From assembly GCF_039521745.1 (NCBI RefSeq), contig NZ_BAAACT010000087.1: a stretch of DNA of 64,000 bases, one strand, 5' to 3'. Shown here piece by piece: positions 27,197-35,710 of this stretch. The stretch is from Faecalicatena contorta (GTDB taxonomy: Bacteria > Bacillota > Clostridia > Lachnospirales > Lachnospiraceae). Each line of letters starts with the position of its first letter. The stretch's first letter is position 1. The position numbers and the translations under genes were made by a program. The notes beneath the pieces were generated by a model. The model did not search any database. It was given only the letters and a program-made list of their open reading frames with translations, and had not been told where the DNA came from.

Positions 27197-27254
27197 TGAG
27201 GAGGGGAATAGGGGCTGGTTGGACGCGTCCAACCAGCCCCTATTCCCCTCCTCA
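27197..27254. repeat. Perfect 58-bp palindrome
   Basis: TGAGGAGGGGAATAGGGGCT leads to the centre GGACGCGTCC at 27221-27230, and the remainder is the exact complement; there is no spacer. It lies 22 bp beyond the stop of the leftward hydrolase gene. It is preceded by GATTGGATGAACC, which also precedes element 3. Confidence 0.95.
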
Positions 27255-27275
27255 AAAACGTCCCCCGTACCCAAC

Positions 27276-28247
27276 TCAAATATCCCCCTCGATATCAAAT
27301 AGGATGCGGATTTGGTCTATGAATTCTTTTGGAGATTCCATTTGCGGCAAGTGTTTTGTTTTGTCTATTCCAACAATCTCAATAGATGGCAGTTGGTTCT
27401 GATATTGATTTGCTGTGAGTCCGTTTTCAGGGTTGGCATTTCCTACAATGATAAAGATGCTGTTGGTAAGTCCTTTGAGGCAGTGCATTACGTTTGCATT
27501 TGTAAAACGGGATTTCATGCTTGCGTATAAATACTTTGAGCGGGTATTGGATTTGTGCGAAGACTCAAAGCAGGTCATGATACTTCTTTCTTCGATTTTA
27601 TTTTGATCGTAGTAATATTGTGTCCGGAAACTGTCCTCGATTGTTCTTTTATTAATGAGCATATTGTAAGCAAATGTTCCTATGATCGGTGTACTTATAA
27701 AGTGGCGCAGTAATTTCGTGCGTTTTGTTGGTATCTTTGCCAGTGTAACCAGGTTTTGTGGATTGACCAGCATTACTTTATCTATGACTGTGTTGTCATT
27801 TGCACATGCCATTAAAACAAAGGTTCCGGATTCACCAGTTGCTATTACATCTGTCTTACTGCAAATAATGTGCTTGATAAAGTCAGTGACCAATTGTACG
27901 TATAAATAATTGGTATATGTAAGATTCGGCTTGTCCGAGCGGCCGCATCCCAGCAGATCAATGGTGTAGACTGTGTTAGTCTGAGATAGTGTTTCAACAA
28001 TTCCATTCCATTCATAGGATGAACTTATAACGTTCAGGTCATGAATTAATAAAATTGGAGAACCGCTTCCCTGTTTAGTGTAGAATATACGGCCGAATCT
28101 CCAATCATAATATTTTTCATCTTTATGGTATAATAGGTTATCTATTGTGGAAATGTAATAAACCAGTCTATTGACAACATGCATCATCCCGGCAGCAGTG
28201 CCTCCAAGAAGAGCGCATGTTGTGAGTTTTTTCTTCCAACTCACCAT
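27276..28247 (-). CDS. Alpha/beta hydrolase, probably membrane anchored
   Basis: 323-residue alpha/beta-hydrolase fold protein. A hydrophobic N-terminal segment (about residues 8-30) probably anchors it. LLIHDLN supplies the oxyanion-side motif, DLLGCGRSDKP is typical of the family, and the nucleophile elbow is GESGT (about residue 145), with Thr instead of the last Gly. The likely catalytic His is in KTKHLPQMESPKEF near the end. Substrate unknown. ATG 28247 follows AGAGGTG. It lies between large repeats and the parS/parAB block, convergent with rsmG. Confidence 0.8.
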   Translation of the reverse strand: MVSWKKKLTTCALLGGTAAGMMHVVNRLVYYISTIDNLLYHKDEKYYDWRFGRIFYTKQGSGSPILLIHDLNVISSSYEWNGIVETLSQTNTVYTIDLLGCGRSDKPNLTYTNYLYVQLVTDFIKHIICSKTDVIATGESGTFVLMACANDNTVIDKVMLVNPQNLVTLAKIPTKRTKLLRHFISTPIIGTFAYNMLINKRTIEDSFRTQYYYDQNKIEERSIMTCFESSHKSNTRSKYLYASMKSRFTNANVMHCLKGLTNSIFIIVGNANPENGLTANQYQNQLPSIEIVGIDKTKHLPQMESPKEFIDQIRILFDIEGDI

Positions 28248-28355
28248 GTTTCACCTCTTTCTGAATTTCTACTTATCATTATACTACACTGGAAGGGGCA
28301 TGTAAATTTATTTAACTAAATTTGAAAAATTTATATTAAAAATGATAAGTGAGAC

Positions 28356-28398
28356 GCCAGAATGGAACGATGCAGCTGGCGCACCGTTCCATTCTGGC
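28356..28398. repeat. Inverted repeat (14-bp arms) upstream of the hydrolase gene
   Basis: GCCAGAATGGAACG (28356-28369) and its exact complement (28385-28398) around a 15-nt loop. No T-run. Confidence 0.8.
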
Positions 28399-28656
28399 TG
28401 GTTTATCAAATCGGTAGATAAATTTAGCTGTTTAAATTCTACGGGGAGGCGGATGGTGATAGGTTAGTTAGTTTGAATATAAGATGGTTCAGGAATAAGA
28501 TTGGTTTGGAAATGAAGAGGGAAGTAGTTTTTAGATGGATTGTAAGACGAAAAAAATGTGAGGGTATTAGATAATGTCTAATACTTTATTGGGATAGATA
28601 ATTAGTTTACGCGATTTAAATGTAAATTTTGAATTTGGGTATTTATACTGGTTAGA

Positions 28657-28672
28657 TGTTTCACGTGAAACA
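28657..28672. other. parS: parS site 1
   Basis: TGTTTCACGTGAAACA, an exact match to the chromosomal parS consensus bound by ParB/Spo0J. Confidence 0.97.
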
Positions 28673-28724
28673 TTTATGCTGTTATCTACTATTTTATTTT
28701 AATCTGCAGCTTTGCTGCGGATTC

Positions 28725-29116
28725 GTCCATAGGACATGAATTATGGTATTCTTTTAAACTATGCTTTATGCTAGGCTTTGTTGCAGATTCGTCCATCGGA
28801 ATATGAGTTACAGGATACCCCTTGGTTATAATTTATTCTGCATCTAAGTTATAGAACCTCTTTTAAGGTATAACTTAAGATATAATTTTACGGAATGACA
28901 TTTCCCGTTTTGCTGCCATACTACAGATTTACTTTAGAGGTATGAGTTGAGAGGGAAGCCTTTGAATATAGTCTTATTCCACATTCTTTCTTCAAAGTCG
29001 TCCTTAGGATAATAGTTACAAAATGCTTTTTAAAGTGTAAAATGAGTTTTCCTTTGTAGCAGGTTTGATTGGAATATATAAGTTATGGGGATTATTTGAT
29101 ATAGTTTTTATTATTC
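28725..29116. repeat. Cluster of about six degenerate ~48-bp repeat units
   Basis: Units begin near 28725, 28791, 28850, 28930, 28999 and 29068. Best blocks are GTCCnTnGGA, ATGAGTTACAGGAT and TATAATTTATTC. They resemble the three units at 18607-18779. No gene is present in this stretch, which lies between two parS sites. Confidence 0.55.
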
Positions 29117-29161
29117 TGATGACATTAATAACATAATTTTTTATTTTTATTAAAAATTCTA

Positions 29162-29177
29162 TGTTTCACGTGAAACA
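29162..29177. other. parS: parS site 2
   Basis: Exact TGTTTCACGTGAAACA. It lies 29 bp upstream of the likely parA -10 element, so ParB binding here may also repress parAB. Confidence 0.97.
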
Positions 29178-29202
29178 TTATATAGATATGCGGAGAAAAA
29201 AG

Positions 29203-29211
29203 TGATATAAT
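29203..29211 (+). promoter_or_regulatory. Extended -10 promoter of parAB
   Basis: TGATATAAT (TG-n-TATAAT) 31 bp before the parA start; no good -35, as is common for extended -10 promoters. Confidence 0.55.
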
Positions 29212-29241
29212 AGTGAAGTGTTCAATGAAAGGAGTACAAAT

Positions 29242-30009
29242 ATGGGAAGAATTATAGCAATTGCAAACCAAAAGGGTGGTGTGGGTAAGACTACTACGGC
29301 TATTAATCTATCATCTTCACTTGCTGGACTGGGACAAAAGGTTCTGGCCTTTGATATGGATCCGCAAGGAAATATGACGAGTGGGCTTAGTGTAAATAAA
29401 AATGAAGTTGAAAACACTGTATATGATTTGATTATCGGTGGCGCCGGAATTGAGGAATGTATTTGCAGAGAAGTTTTTGATAATCTTGATGTTCTTCCAT
29501 CTAATATAGACTTATCAGCAGCAGAAATTGAATTGATTGGCGTTGATAACAAGGAATATATTATTAAAAATGAAATTGAAAAGGTTAAGGATAATTATGA
29601 TTTTGTGATTATTGATTGTCCACCTGCATTGAGCATGCTTACCATTAATGCCATGACAACGGCCGATTCTGTACTTGTGCCTATTCAGTGTGAATATTAT
29701 GCACTGGAAGGGTTGAGCCAATTGGTACATACAATTGAACTGGTACAGGAAAGACTGAATCCATCACTGGAAATAGAAGGTGTTGTATTTACAATGTATG
29801 ATGCCAGAACTAATCTTTCTTTACAGGTAGTCGAGAATGTGAAAGACAACTTAAATCAGAATATTTACAAGACTATAATACCGAGGAATATCCGTTTGGC
29901 AGAAGCACCCAGCTACGGGATGCCTATTAATTTATATGATCCAAAGTCTGCCGGAGCAGAGAGTTATATGATGTTAGCAGAAGAAGTGATTAATAAAGGA
30001 GAGGAATAA
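29242..30009 (+). CDS. parA: Chromosome-partitioning ATPase ParA/Soj
   Basis: Deviant Walker ATPase that moves ParB-parS complexes and affects DnaA activity. 255 residues with KGGVGKTTTAINL at the N-terminus, DMDPQGNMTSGL and VIIDCPPALSMLT. ATG 29242 follows AAAGGAG; the longer frame adds eight residues without support. parB starts 2 bp after the stop. Confidence 0.96.
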   Translation: MGRIIAIANQKGGVGKTTTAINLSSSLAGLGQKVLAFDMDPQGNMTSGLSVNKNEVENTVYDLIIGGAGIEECICREVFDNLDVLPSNIDLSAAEIELIGVDNKEYIIKNEIEKVKDNYDFVIIDCPPALSMLTINAMTTADSVLVPIQCEYYALEGLSQLVHTIELVQERLNPSLEIEGVVFTMYDARTNLSLQVVENVKDNLNQNIYKTIIPRNIRLAEAPSYGMPINLYDPKSAGAESYMMLAEEVINKGEE

Positions 30010-30011
30010 GA

Positions 30012-30935
30012 ATGGCAGTAAAAAGAAATGGACTCGGAAAAGGTTTAGACAGTCTGATTCCCGACAGAAGTGATAAGGCCGTAAAAAAGCCTGTAAAGCA
30101 GGAGAACATAACTCAGCCAGAAAAGCAGGGAGTAGTAAATGAATCTGGCGAAATGTTGGTGAAAATTAATCAAGTAGAACCAAACAGGGAGCAGCCGCGC
30201 AAAGATTTTGATGAAGATGCTCTTCTTGAACTTGCTGATTCGATCAAGCAGTTTGGCGTTTTACAGCCTTTGGTTGTACAGAAAAAAAAGGATTACTATG
30301 AAATTATTGCAGGTGAAAGAAGATGGCGGGCAGCAAAACTTGCAGGCCTAAAGGAAATACCTGTAATTATAAAAAATTATACTGACCAGGAAATAGTTGA
30401 AATATCTTTGATTGAGAATATTCAGAGAGAAAACCTGAATCCTATTGAAGAGGCAATGGCCTATAAACGTCTGCTGGAAGAATTCAGCCTAAAACAGGAT
30501 GAAGTTGCAGAAAGGGTATCAAAGAGCCGAACAGCGGTAACAAACTCTATGCGTCTTTTAAAACTAAGTGAAAAAGTACAGAGAATGATTGTAGACGACA
30601 TGATTACTACAGGACATGCCAGGGCTCTGCTTGCTATAGATGATGAAGAACAGCAGTATATACTTGCAAATAAAATATTCGACGAAAAATTAAGTGTCCG
30701 GGAGACCGAAAAACTAGTTAAGGCCCTGAAAAATCCTAAAAAAGAACAAAAAATTGAAAAGGTTGAACACACATTTATCTATGATAATCTGGAAGAAAAG
30801 ATGAAAAATATCATTGGTACAAAGGTAAATGTGAGTCCAAAGGCAAATGGAAAAGGAAAAATTGAGATTGAGTATTATTCAGAAGATGAACTCGAACGTA
30901 TATTCGATTTAATTATGTCTATAAGAAATGAATGA
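30012..30935 (+). CDS. parB: Chromosome-partitioning protein ParB/Spo0J
   Basis: Binds parS and, by CTP-dependent clamping, spreads along DNA. 307 residues: N-terminal RKGLGKGLDSLIP-type start (here KRNGLGKGLDSLIPD), the CTPase motif GERRWRAAKLAG, the ENIQRENLNPIEEA segment, a helix-turn-helix (DEVAERVSKSRTAVTNSMRLL) and a C-terminal dimer domain. Two exact parS sites lie just upstream of parA. Confidence 0.97.
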   Translation: MAVKRNGLGKGLDSLIPDRSDKAVKKPVKQENITQPEKQGVVNESGEMLVKINQVEPNREQPRKDFDEDALLELADSIKQFGVLQPLVVQKKKDYYEIIAGERRWRAAKLAGLKEIPVIIKNYTDQEIVEISLIENIQRENLNPIEEAMAYKRLLEEFSLKQDEVAERVSKSRTAVTNSMRLLKLSEKVQRMIVDDMITTGHARALLAIDDEEQQYILANKIFDEKLSVRETEKLVKALKNPKKEQKIEKVEHTFIYDNLEEKMKNIIGTKVNVSPKANGKGKIEIEYYSEDELERIFDLIMSIRNE

Positions 30936-31074
30936 GATGTATTGAATTAAAATATACACTATTGTACCGCCTATCATAATATGGGGAAATGTCAGCATAA
31001 TAAACAGTGATGGCAATAGATTGGTAAATTTGGCGGTGAAAGGGGATACATAATTTAATAAGGAGGAAGTGGGT

Positions 31075-31599
31075 ATGGAAAATACTATTTTAGGTAATAT
31101 TGGACTAGATCCTGTGTATTTGATTATACTTTTATTTTTGATACAGGTTCTGTTATTTGTTATGTTAATCAGTGTAAATATGAAGTACAATAGGCTAAAA
31201 ACCAGTTATTCTTCGTTTATGAAAGGGAAAGATGGAAAGAATCTAGAAGAGAGCATGCTTACACGATTTGCGGAGCTTGATGAAATTGCGGAAATCGCAA
31301 AAAAAAATCAAATGGATATACAGGATATTTATAAAAAAATAAGGTTCCATTATCAGAAAATTGGCATCGTAAAATACGATGCGTTCCATGAAATGGGGGG
31401 CAATCTAAGTTTTGCACTGACTATGCTGGATGAAAATGATAATGGATGGATATTAAATGCAATGCACAGCAGAGAAGGCTGTTATACTTATATTAAAGAG
31501 GTTGTAAAAGGGCAGAGCTATATTGAGCTGGCAGAGGAAGAATCAGAGTCACTGGAAAGAGCTATATTCCAGGAAGCGTATGATTTAAATAAAAGATAG
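31075..31599 (+). CDS. DUF4446 family protein
   Basis: 174-residue protein with one N-terminal membrane helix (about residues 13-36), a coiled segment and the conserved C-terminal region KIGIVKYDAFHEMGGNLSFA with LDENDNGWILNAMHSR, which defines DUF4446. Function unknown; it is regularly found after parAB in Lachnospiraceae and relatives. ATG 31075 lies 7 nt after AGGAGGA, better than the GTG at 31069. Confidence 0.88.
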   Translation: MENTILGNIGLDPVYLIILLFLIQVLLFVMLISVNMKYNRLKTSYSSFMKGKDGKNLEESMLTRFAELDEIAEIAKKNQMDIQDIYKKIRFHYQKIGIVKYDAFHEMGGNLSFALTMLDENDNGWILNAMHSREGCYTYIKEVVKGQSYIELAEEESESLERAIFQEAYDLNKR

Positions 31600-31622
31600 T
31601 GAGGAAAAGAGGAAAAGATACT

Positions 31623-32909
31623 ATGTTAGATATTAAATTTGTAAGAAATAACCCTGAAGCTGTAAAACAAAATATCAAGAATAAATTCCAGGATGAAAAA
31701 CTGCCTTTGGTAGATGAAGTTTTAGAACTGGATCAAAAAAACCGGGATATTAAGCAGGAAGTGGAGGCATTAAGAGCTGAAAAGAATAAAATATCAAAAG
31801 AGATCGGTGCGCTGATGGCGCAGGGAAAGAAAGAGGAAGCAGCTGTCTTTAAACAGAAAGTAGCAGAAAATGCAGACAGAATGGAAGCACTCTCTGCAGA
31901 AGAAAAAGAGGTAGAAGAAAATATCAGGAAGATCATGATGATTATTCCAAACATGATTGATCCATCTGTACCAATTGGAAAAGATGACAGTGAGAATGTA
32001 GAGGTTGAGAGATACGGAGAGCCATTCGTGCCAGACTTCGAAATTCCTTACCATACAGAAATTATGGAACGTTTTAACGGCATAGACCTGGACAGCGCAA
32101 GGCGTGTTGCTGGTAATGGATTTTATTATCTGATGGGGGACATTGCACGTCTTCATTCTTCTGTGATATCCTATGCAAGAGACTTTATGATCGACAGGGG
32201 ATTTACCTACTGTGTTCCTCCTTTTATGATTCGCAGCAATGTTGTGACAGGGGTTATGAGTTTTGCAGAGATGGATGCCATGATGTACAAGATCGAGGGC
32301 GAAGACCTCTATCTGATTGGGACAAGCGAACACTCCATGATCGGAAAATTCATTGACACTCAGCTGCAGGAAGCGGAGCTTCCACAGACACTGACAAGTT
32401 ACTCCCCATGTTTTAGAAAAGAAAAAGGGGCGCACGGAATTGAAGAGCGCGGTGTATATCGTATACATCAATTTGAAAAACAGGAAATGATTGTTGTATG
32501 CAAACCGGAAGACAGTATGGAATGGTATGATAAGCTATGGCAGAATACAGTAGATTTATTCCGGTCTTTGGATGTACCAGTGCGTACTCTGGAGTGCTGT
32601 TCAGGAGACCTTGCTGACTTGAAAGTGAAATCCGTGGATGTAGAAGCATGGTCCCCGCGGCAGAAAAAATATTTCGAAGTAGGAAGCTGCTCTAATTTGG
32701 GCGATGCACAGGCCAGAAGGCTGGGAATACGTGTAAAGGGTGATAAGACAAAATACTTTGCACATACACTGAATAATACGGTAGCAGCTCCGCCAAGAAT
32801 GCTGATTGCATTTCTGGAAAATAACCTCCAGGCAGACGGCTCCGTAAAAATACCGGAGGCACTCCGCCCATATATGGGAGGAAATGCAGTGATAACTCCG
32901 AAAAATTAA
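31623..32909 (+). CDS. serS: Seryl-tRNA synthetase
   Basis: Class II aminoacyl-tRNA synthetase charging tRNA-Ser. 428 residues with the N-terminal coiled-coil arm (about 30-110) that grips the long variable arm of tRNA-Ser. The catalytic domain has motif 2 CFRKEKGAHG and motif 3 near LNNTVAAPPRMLIAFLENN. ATG 31623 is chosen because MLDIKFVRNNPE is the conserved start; the frame from 31599 overlaps the DUF4446 stop. Confidence 0.97.
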   Translation: MLDIKFVRNNPEAVKQNIKNKFQDEKLPLVDEVLELDQKNRDIKQEVEALRAEKNKISKEIGALMAQGKKEEAAVFKQKVAENADRMEALSAEEKEVEENIRKIMMIIPNMIDPSVPIGKDDSENVEVERYGEPFVPDFEIPYHTEIMERFNGIDLDSARRVAGNGFYYLMGDIARLHSSVISYARDFMIDRGFTYCVPPFMIRSNVVTGVMSFAEMDAMMYKIEGEDLYLIGTSEHSMIGKFIDTQLQEAELPQTLTSYSPCFRKEKGAHGIEERGVYRIHQFEKQEMIVVCKPEDSMEWYDKLWQNTVDLFRSLDVPVRTLECCSGDLADLKVKSVDVEAWSPRQKKYFEVGSCSNLGDAQARRLGIRVKGDKTKYFAHTLNNTVAAPPRMLIAFLENNLQADGSVKIPEALRPYMGGNAVITPKN

Positions 32910-32975
32910 CGGATTCATGAATATATATTAGGAAATAGTATTAAGATAATATAGTACTATAATTTGGAGAATATT

Positions 32976-33851
32976 ATGCATCAATATCTGAAAGCAATTG
33001 GATTTAACAACCTGAAGACAAAGAAAGATATAAAAGAACTGTTGAATCAGGTAGAAACTACTTTTACACATCAGACTATCGTATCTTATCAGAATTGGGC
33101 AGATTACTGTGAATTTCAGAAGGAATACGGACAAAATGTGGGGATAACCTTGTGCGGTGAACTGGATGAATTTGAAAATTTCGATGCAGATTATTATTTT
33201 CCATATTTTGAAGGGAGCGGTGTAACCACATACGCTGATGTAATTGTAGAAAAAAGAATCGAGAAAGAAGAGTATGTGGGAATATGTGAGGATCCGAAAG
33301 TTGGTATCAGCCTTATTTTCCATCTGCAGAATGGAATCGAGTATATGAGGGAGCGCCAGCTTGGTTTTGCAACCGAGCTGGCAGTCTCAGTTACATTTTC
33401 CGGTCTTGCTCTGTCCGGGAAGATCCTGTTTCCGGTAAAAAAGAGTGAGGATCAGGTGAAAAATGAAAAAGAAGCGTCAGATAACAGGAAAGTGCTGCTT
33501 AATGCAGCCAGAAGCGGCGACCAGACGGCAATAGAAACCCTTACTCTGGATGATATTGATACATATTCCAAGGTATCCCGCAGGCTGATTCATGAAGATA
33601 TATTTACGATAGTAGATACATATTTTATGCCCTACGGCGTGGAATGTGATTTGTACTCAATAATGGGAGAGATACTTGCTGTCAGAAAGAGAGAAAATAC
33701 TCTAACAAAAGAACCGCTGTATCAGATGAAACTTGATGTAAATGAACTGCAGTTCGATGTATGCGTACCGGCAAAGGAAGTCATGGGCGAGCCCGAGATT
33801 GGAAGAAGATTTAAGGGCACAATTTGGCTGCAGGGATATATTAATTTCTAG
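32976..33851 (+). CDS. DUF3881 family protein
   Basis: 291-residue soluble protein beginning MHQYLKAIGFNNLKTKKDI, matching DUF3881, a family seen mainly in Lachnospiraceae and near relatives; function unknown. ATG 32976 lies 6 nt after TTGGAGA. It ends with FKGTIWLQGYINF. It is the last ordinary chromosomal gene before the tRNA-Arg integration hot spot. Confidence 0.85.
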   Translation: MHQYLKAIGFNNLKTKKDIKELLNQVETTFTHQTIVSYQNWADYCEFQKEYGQNVGITLCGELDEFENFDADYYFPYFEGSGVTTYADVIVEKRIEKEEYVGICEDPKVGISLIFHLQNGIEYMRERQLGFATELAVSVTFSGLALSGKILFPVKKSEDQVKNEKEASDNRKVLLNAARSGDQTAIETLTLDDIDTYSKVSRRLIHEDIFTIVDTYFMPYGVECDLYSIMGEILAVRKRENTLTKEPLYQMKLDVNELQFDVCVPAKEVMGEPEIGRRFKGTIWLQGYINF

Positions 33852-33913
33852 GATCATGTCCTATTTTATCTCTCAGCCAGACAGAAAAAATGTAAAAATA
33901 TTTAGAAAAAAAG

Positions 33914-33942
33914 TTGAGTATTTTACTGATTCATGTTATATT
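33914..33942 (+). promoter_or_regulatory. Promoter of the tRNA-Arg locus
   Basis: TTGAGT (33914-33919), 17-bp spacer, TATATT (33937-33942), 46 bp before the first tRNA-like sequence. Confidence 0.65.
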
Positions 33943-33987
33943 ATTAATTGTGTTTTACCATTCAGTTATTTATAAATATATCTGAAT

Positions 33988-34052
33988 GTTTCTGTAGCTC
34001 AGCAGGATAGAGCGTCCGCCTCCTAAGCGGCAGATTGTTCGATTCCTTTGAG
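33988..34052 (+). pseudogene. tRNA-Arg(CCU)-like remnant 1
   Basis: A normal 5' part (GTTTCTG, D arm GCTC...GAGC, anticodon loop CTCCTAA with CCGC/GCGG) is followed by a T-arm-like TTCGATTC. The T stem does not pair and no 3' strand complementary to GTTTCTG exists. It then runs into CCTTGAAAATTGCATAA, an rRNA-leader-like phrase. It looks like a broken tRNA. Confidence 0.65.
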
Positions 34053-34080
34053 CCTTGAAAATTGCATAAAACTTATAAAT

Positions 34081-34120
34081 GTCTCAGTAGCTCAGTTGGA
34101 TAGAGCACACGCCTCCTAAG
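34081..34120 (+). pseudogene. tRNA-Arg(CCU)-like remnant 2 (5' half only)
   Basis: GTCTCAG, D arm GCTCAGTTGGATAGAGC and CACGCCTCCTAAG are tRNA-like up to the anticodon loop. The sequence then changes abruptly to GAAAGAGTAACCCC, leaving the anticodon stem unpaired. A TTCGACTC phrase at about 34269 may be part of a displaced T arm. Confidence 0.65.
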
Positions 34121-34351
34121 GAAAGAGTAACCCCTTTCCCTTACGATTTTCTGAAATTGTAAAAAGGAGTCCGATTTGAATCCAGACAGTTATTATTGAC
34201 AGTAACCTGTTTTCCAAAAAGGTATCGTAAGTACTGACACTCAATTACACATTGGATGGTTAACAGTTCGACTCGATCGACTGAAAATCATAAATATGGC
34301 ACCGAAACCATATGGCAAAAACCCCGTGTTTAAGCCAAAAAAAGGCACCCT

Positions 34352-34423
34352 GTTCCCTTAGTTAAATGGATATAACGAGGTCCTCCTAAGACTTTATTGT
34401 AGGTTCGATTCCTACAGGGAACG
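34352..34423 (+). tRNA. tRNA-Arg(CCU)
   Basis: 72 nt with a complete cloverleaf: acceptor GTTCCCT/AGGGAAC, D stem GTTA/TAAC, anticodon stem AGGTC/GACTT with loop CTCCTAA (anticodon CCU), T arm GTAGG-TTCGATT-CCTAC, discriminator G. It decodes AGG. The integrated element starts just after it, so its 3' half is the probable attL. Confidence 0.95.
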
Positions 34424-34432
34424 CTTGATAAG

Positions 34433-34477
34433 AGGCGGAAATGATTAGCTGATTAGCAAAATCGTTATCCGCTTTTT
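34433..34477 (+). terminator. Terminator after tRNA-Arg
   Basis: GCGGA (34435-34439) pairs with TCCGC (34468-34472), with further internal pairing, followed by a T-rich run from 34473. It lies 10 bp after the tRNA. Confidence 0.6.
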
Positions 34478-34739
34478 TCTTTTTTTCGAAAAATTAATTG
34501 CTTTGAAAATCAGCTGTTTCTGCTAACAAATCCATAAAAATGTTAGCTGACAGCTAATAAAAAGCAGTACTTTGCTAACAAGAAAAATTTACAGTCCTGC
34601 TAACATTTGGGAAAGTGGTCTTATTAACCAAAGAAAAGGGATGTAAAATAGAGAAAAGTAAAGTAAATTCACTCATCCGATTTGAATCCTGCAAACATCG
34701 ATTAGCTGAAATCTATATTTAAGAGTTAGCCCTGCTAAC
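34444..34739. repeat. Ten GCTAAY motifs in the element leader
   Basis: GCTAAC at 34522, 34574, 34599 and 34734 (plus) and as GTTAGC at 34542 and 34725; GCTAAT-type copies at about 34444, 34452, 34553 and 34701. Both orientations occur. This non-coding leader between tRNA-Arg and the first parB has no gene. Candidate partition centromere or recombinase arm sites. Confidence 0.75.
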
Positions 34740-34753
34740 GAACGAATGGCATG

Positions 34754-34802
34754 CCCGTTCAGACTAGATTTATAAAAAATTCTAGTTTGGACGGGTTTTT
34801 TT
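34754..34802 (+). terminator. Strong terminator just upstream of the element's parB
   Basis: 15-bp stem (34754-34768 with 34781-34795, two non-Watson-Crick pairs) followed by seven T. No protein gene precedes it on this strand for 400 bp, so it may end a small RNA or act as a leader attenuator for the par operon 27 bp downstream. Confidence 0.8.
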
Positions 34803-34828
34803 GTCGTCCTAAGATAAGGAGGTAAATC

Positions 34829-35698
34829 ATGCAGAAAGTAAAAGAAAAAAGTAATTGGAAAGGCGAAACCATAGTAGAAATTGAAATAGAACGACTCAAA
34901 GCATTTCGCAATCACCCATTCCAGGTAAGGGATGATGACGATCTGGAAAAACTGAAAGAAAGTATCAAAATGTACGGAATCTTAACACCACTACTTGTCA
35001 GACCGATCAAAGATGGTACTTATGAAATCATTTCCGGGCATCGAAGAAAAAGAGCTGCTGCGCTTTTGGGATATAGAAAAATACCGGTACTGATCCAGCC
35101 TATGAGCTATGAAGATGCAGTTGTGAAAATGGTTGATACCAATTTGCACCGGGAACATATCTCTTTCAGTGAAAAAGCTTTTGCTTACAGAATGAAGAAT
35201 GAAGCAATGAAACAAAAAGTAGGTCGGAAAAAGGGACAAAGTGGCCAACAAAAGAAAGGCAAGAAGACAATTGAATTAATTGGAGAAGAGTTTGGTGACA
35301 GCCCAAAGCAGGTTCAGAGATATATCGCAGTAACACGGCTGATTCCTGAATTGCTTCAGAAGCTCGATCGGGGAGAAATCTCATTTAATCCTGCTGTAGA
35401 AATCTCTGCATTAACAAAGGAAGAACAAAAAGAATTGCTAGAAGCAATGAATTATGCCCAATCTACACCATCTGTTTCACAGGCGCAACGAATCAAAAAA
35501 CTAAGCAAAACCGGAGAATTAACAAAAAAACATATGGAAGATATCTTAAGTGAAATAAAAAAGGGAGAAGTCACAAGAGTTGAGTTTAATAATGCACAAC
35601 TTCACAAGTTCTTCCCATACAATTACTCACCAGCAATGATGAAACGAGAAATATTAGCGATTTTGAAAATCTATAAAGAACAGTATTCAGAAAAATAG
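34829..35698 (+). CDS. ParB/RepB/Spo0J family partition protein (first copy)
   Basis: 289 residues. ParB N-terminal nuclease-like/CTPase domain at about 20-110 with the motif GHRRKRAAAL, followed by NLHREHISFSEKAFAYRMK and a helix-turn-helix (EEFGDSPKQVQRYIAVTRL). The C-terminal region (PYNYSPAMMKREILAILKIYKEQ) also occurs in the second ParB. It probably binds a centromere in the element and partners with the ParA encoded next. ATG 34829 follows AAGGAGG. Distinct from the chromosomal ParB. Confidence 0.9.
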   Translation: MQKVKEKSNWKGETIVEIEIERLKAFRNHPFQVRDDDDLEKLKESIKMYGILTPLLVRPIKDGTYEIISGHRRKRAAALLGYRKIPVLIQPMSYEDAVVKMVDTNLHREHISFSEKAFAYRMKNEAMKQKVGRKKGQSGQQKKGKKTIELIGEEFGDSPKQVQRYIAVTRLIPELLQKLDRGEISFNPAVEISALTKEEQKELLEAMNYAQSTPSVSQAQRIKKLSKTGELTKKHMEDILSEIKKGEVTRVEFNNAQLHKFFPYNYSPAMMKREILAILKIYKEQYSEK

Positions 35699-35710
35699 GA
35701 GGTATGCATT

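Noticed and set aside
26592..27302. Open frames over element 4 and the 58-bp palindrome
   Set aside because: Repeated phrases on both strands come from DNA symmetry, not coding.
28725..29116. TATAAT words in the degenerate repeats as a promoter array
   Set aside because: No -35 at 16-18 bp; the TTACAG block lies only 12-14 bp away.
31794..32471. 225-codon frame opposite serS
   Set aside because: Antisense shadow of serS.
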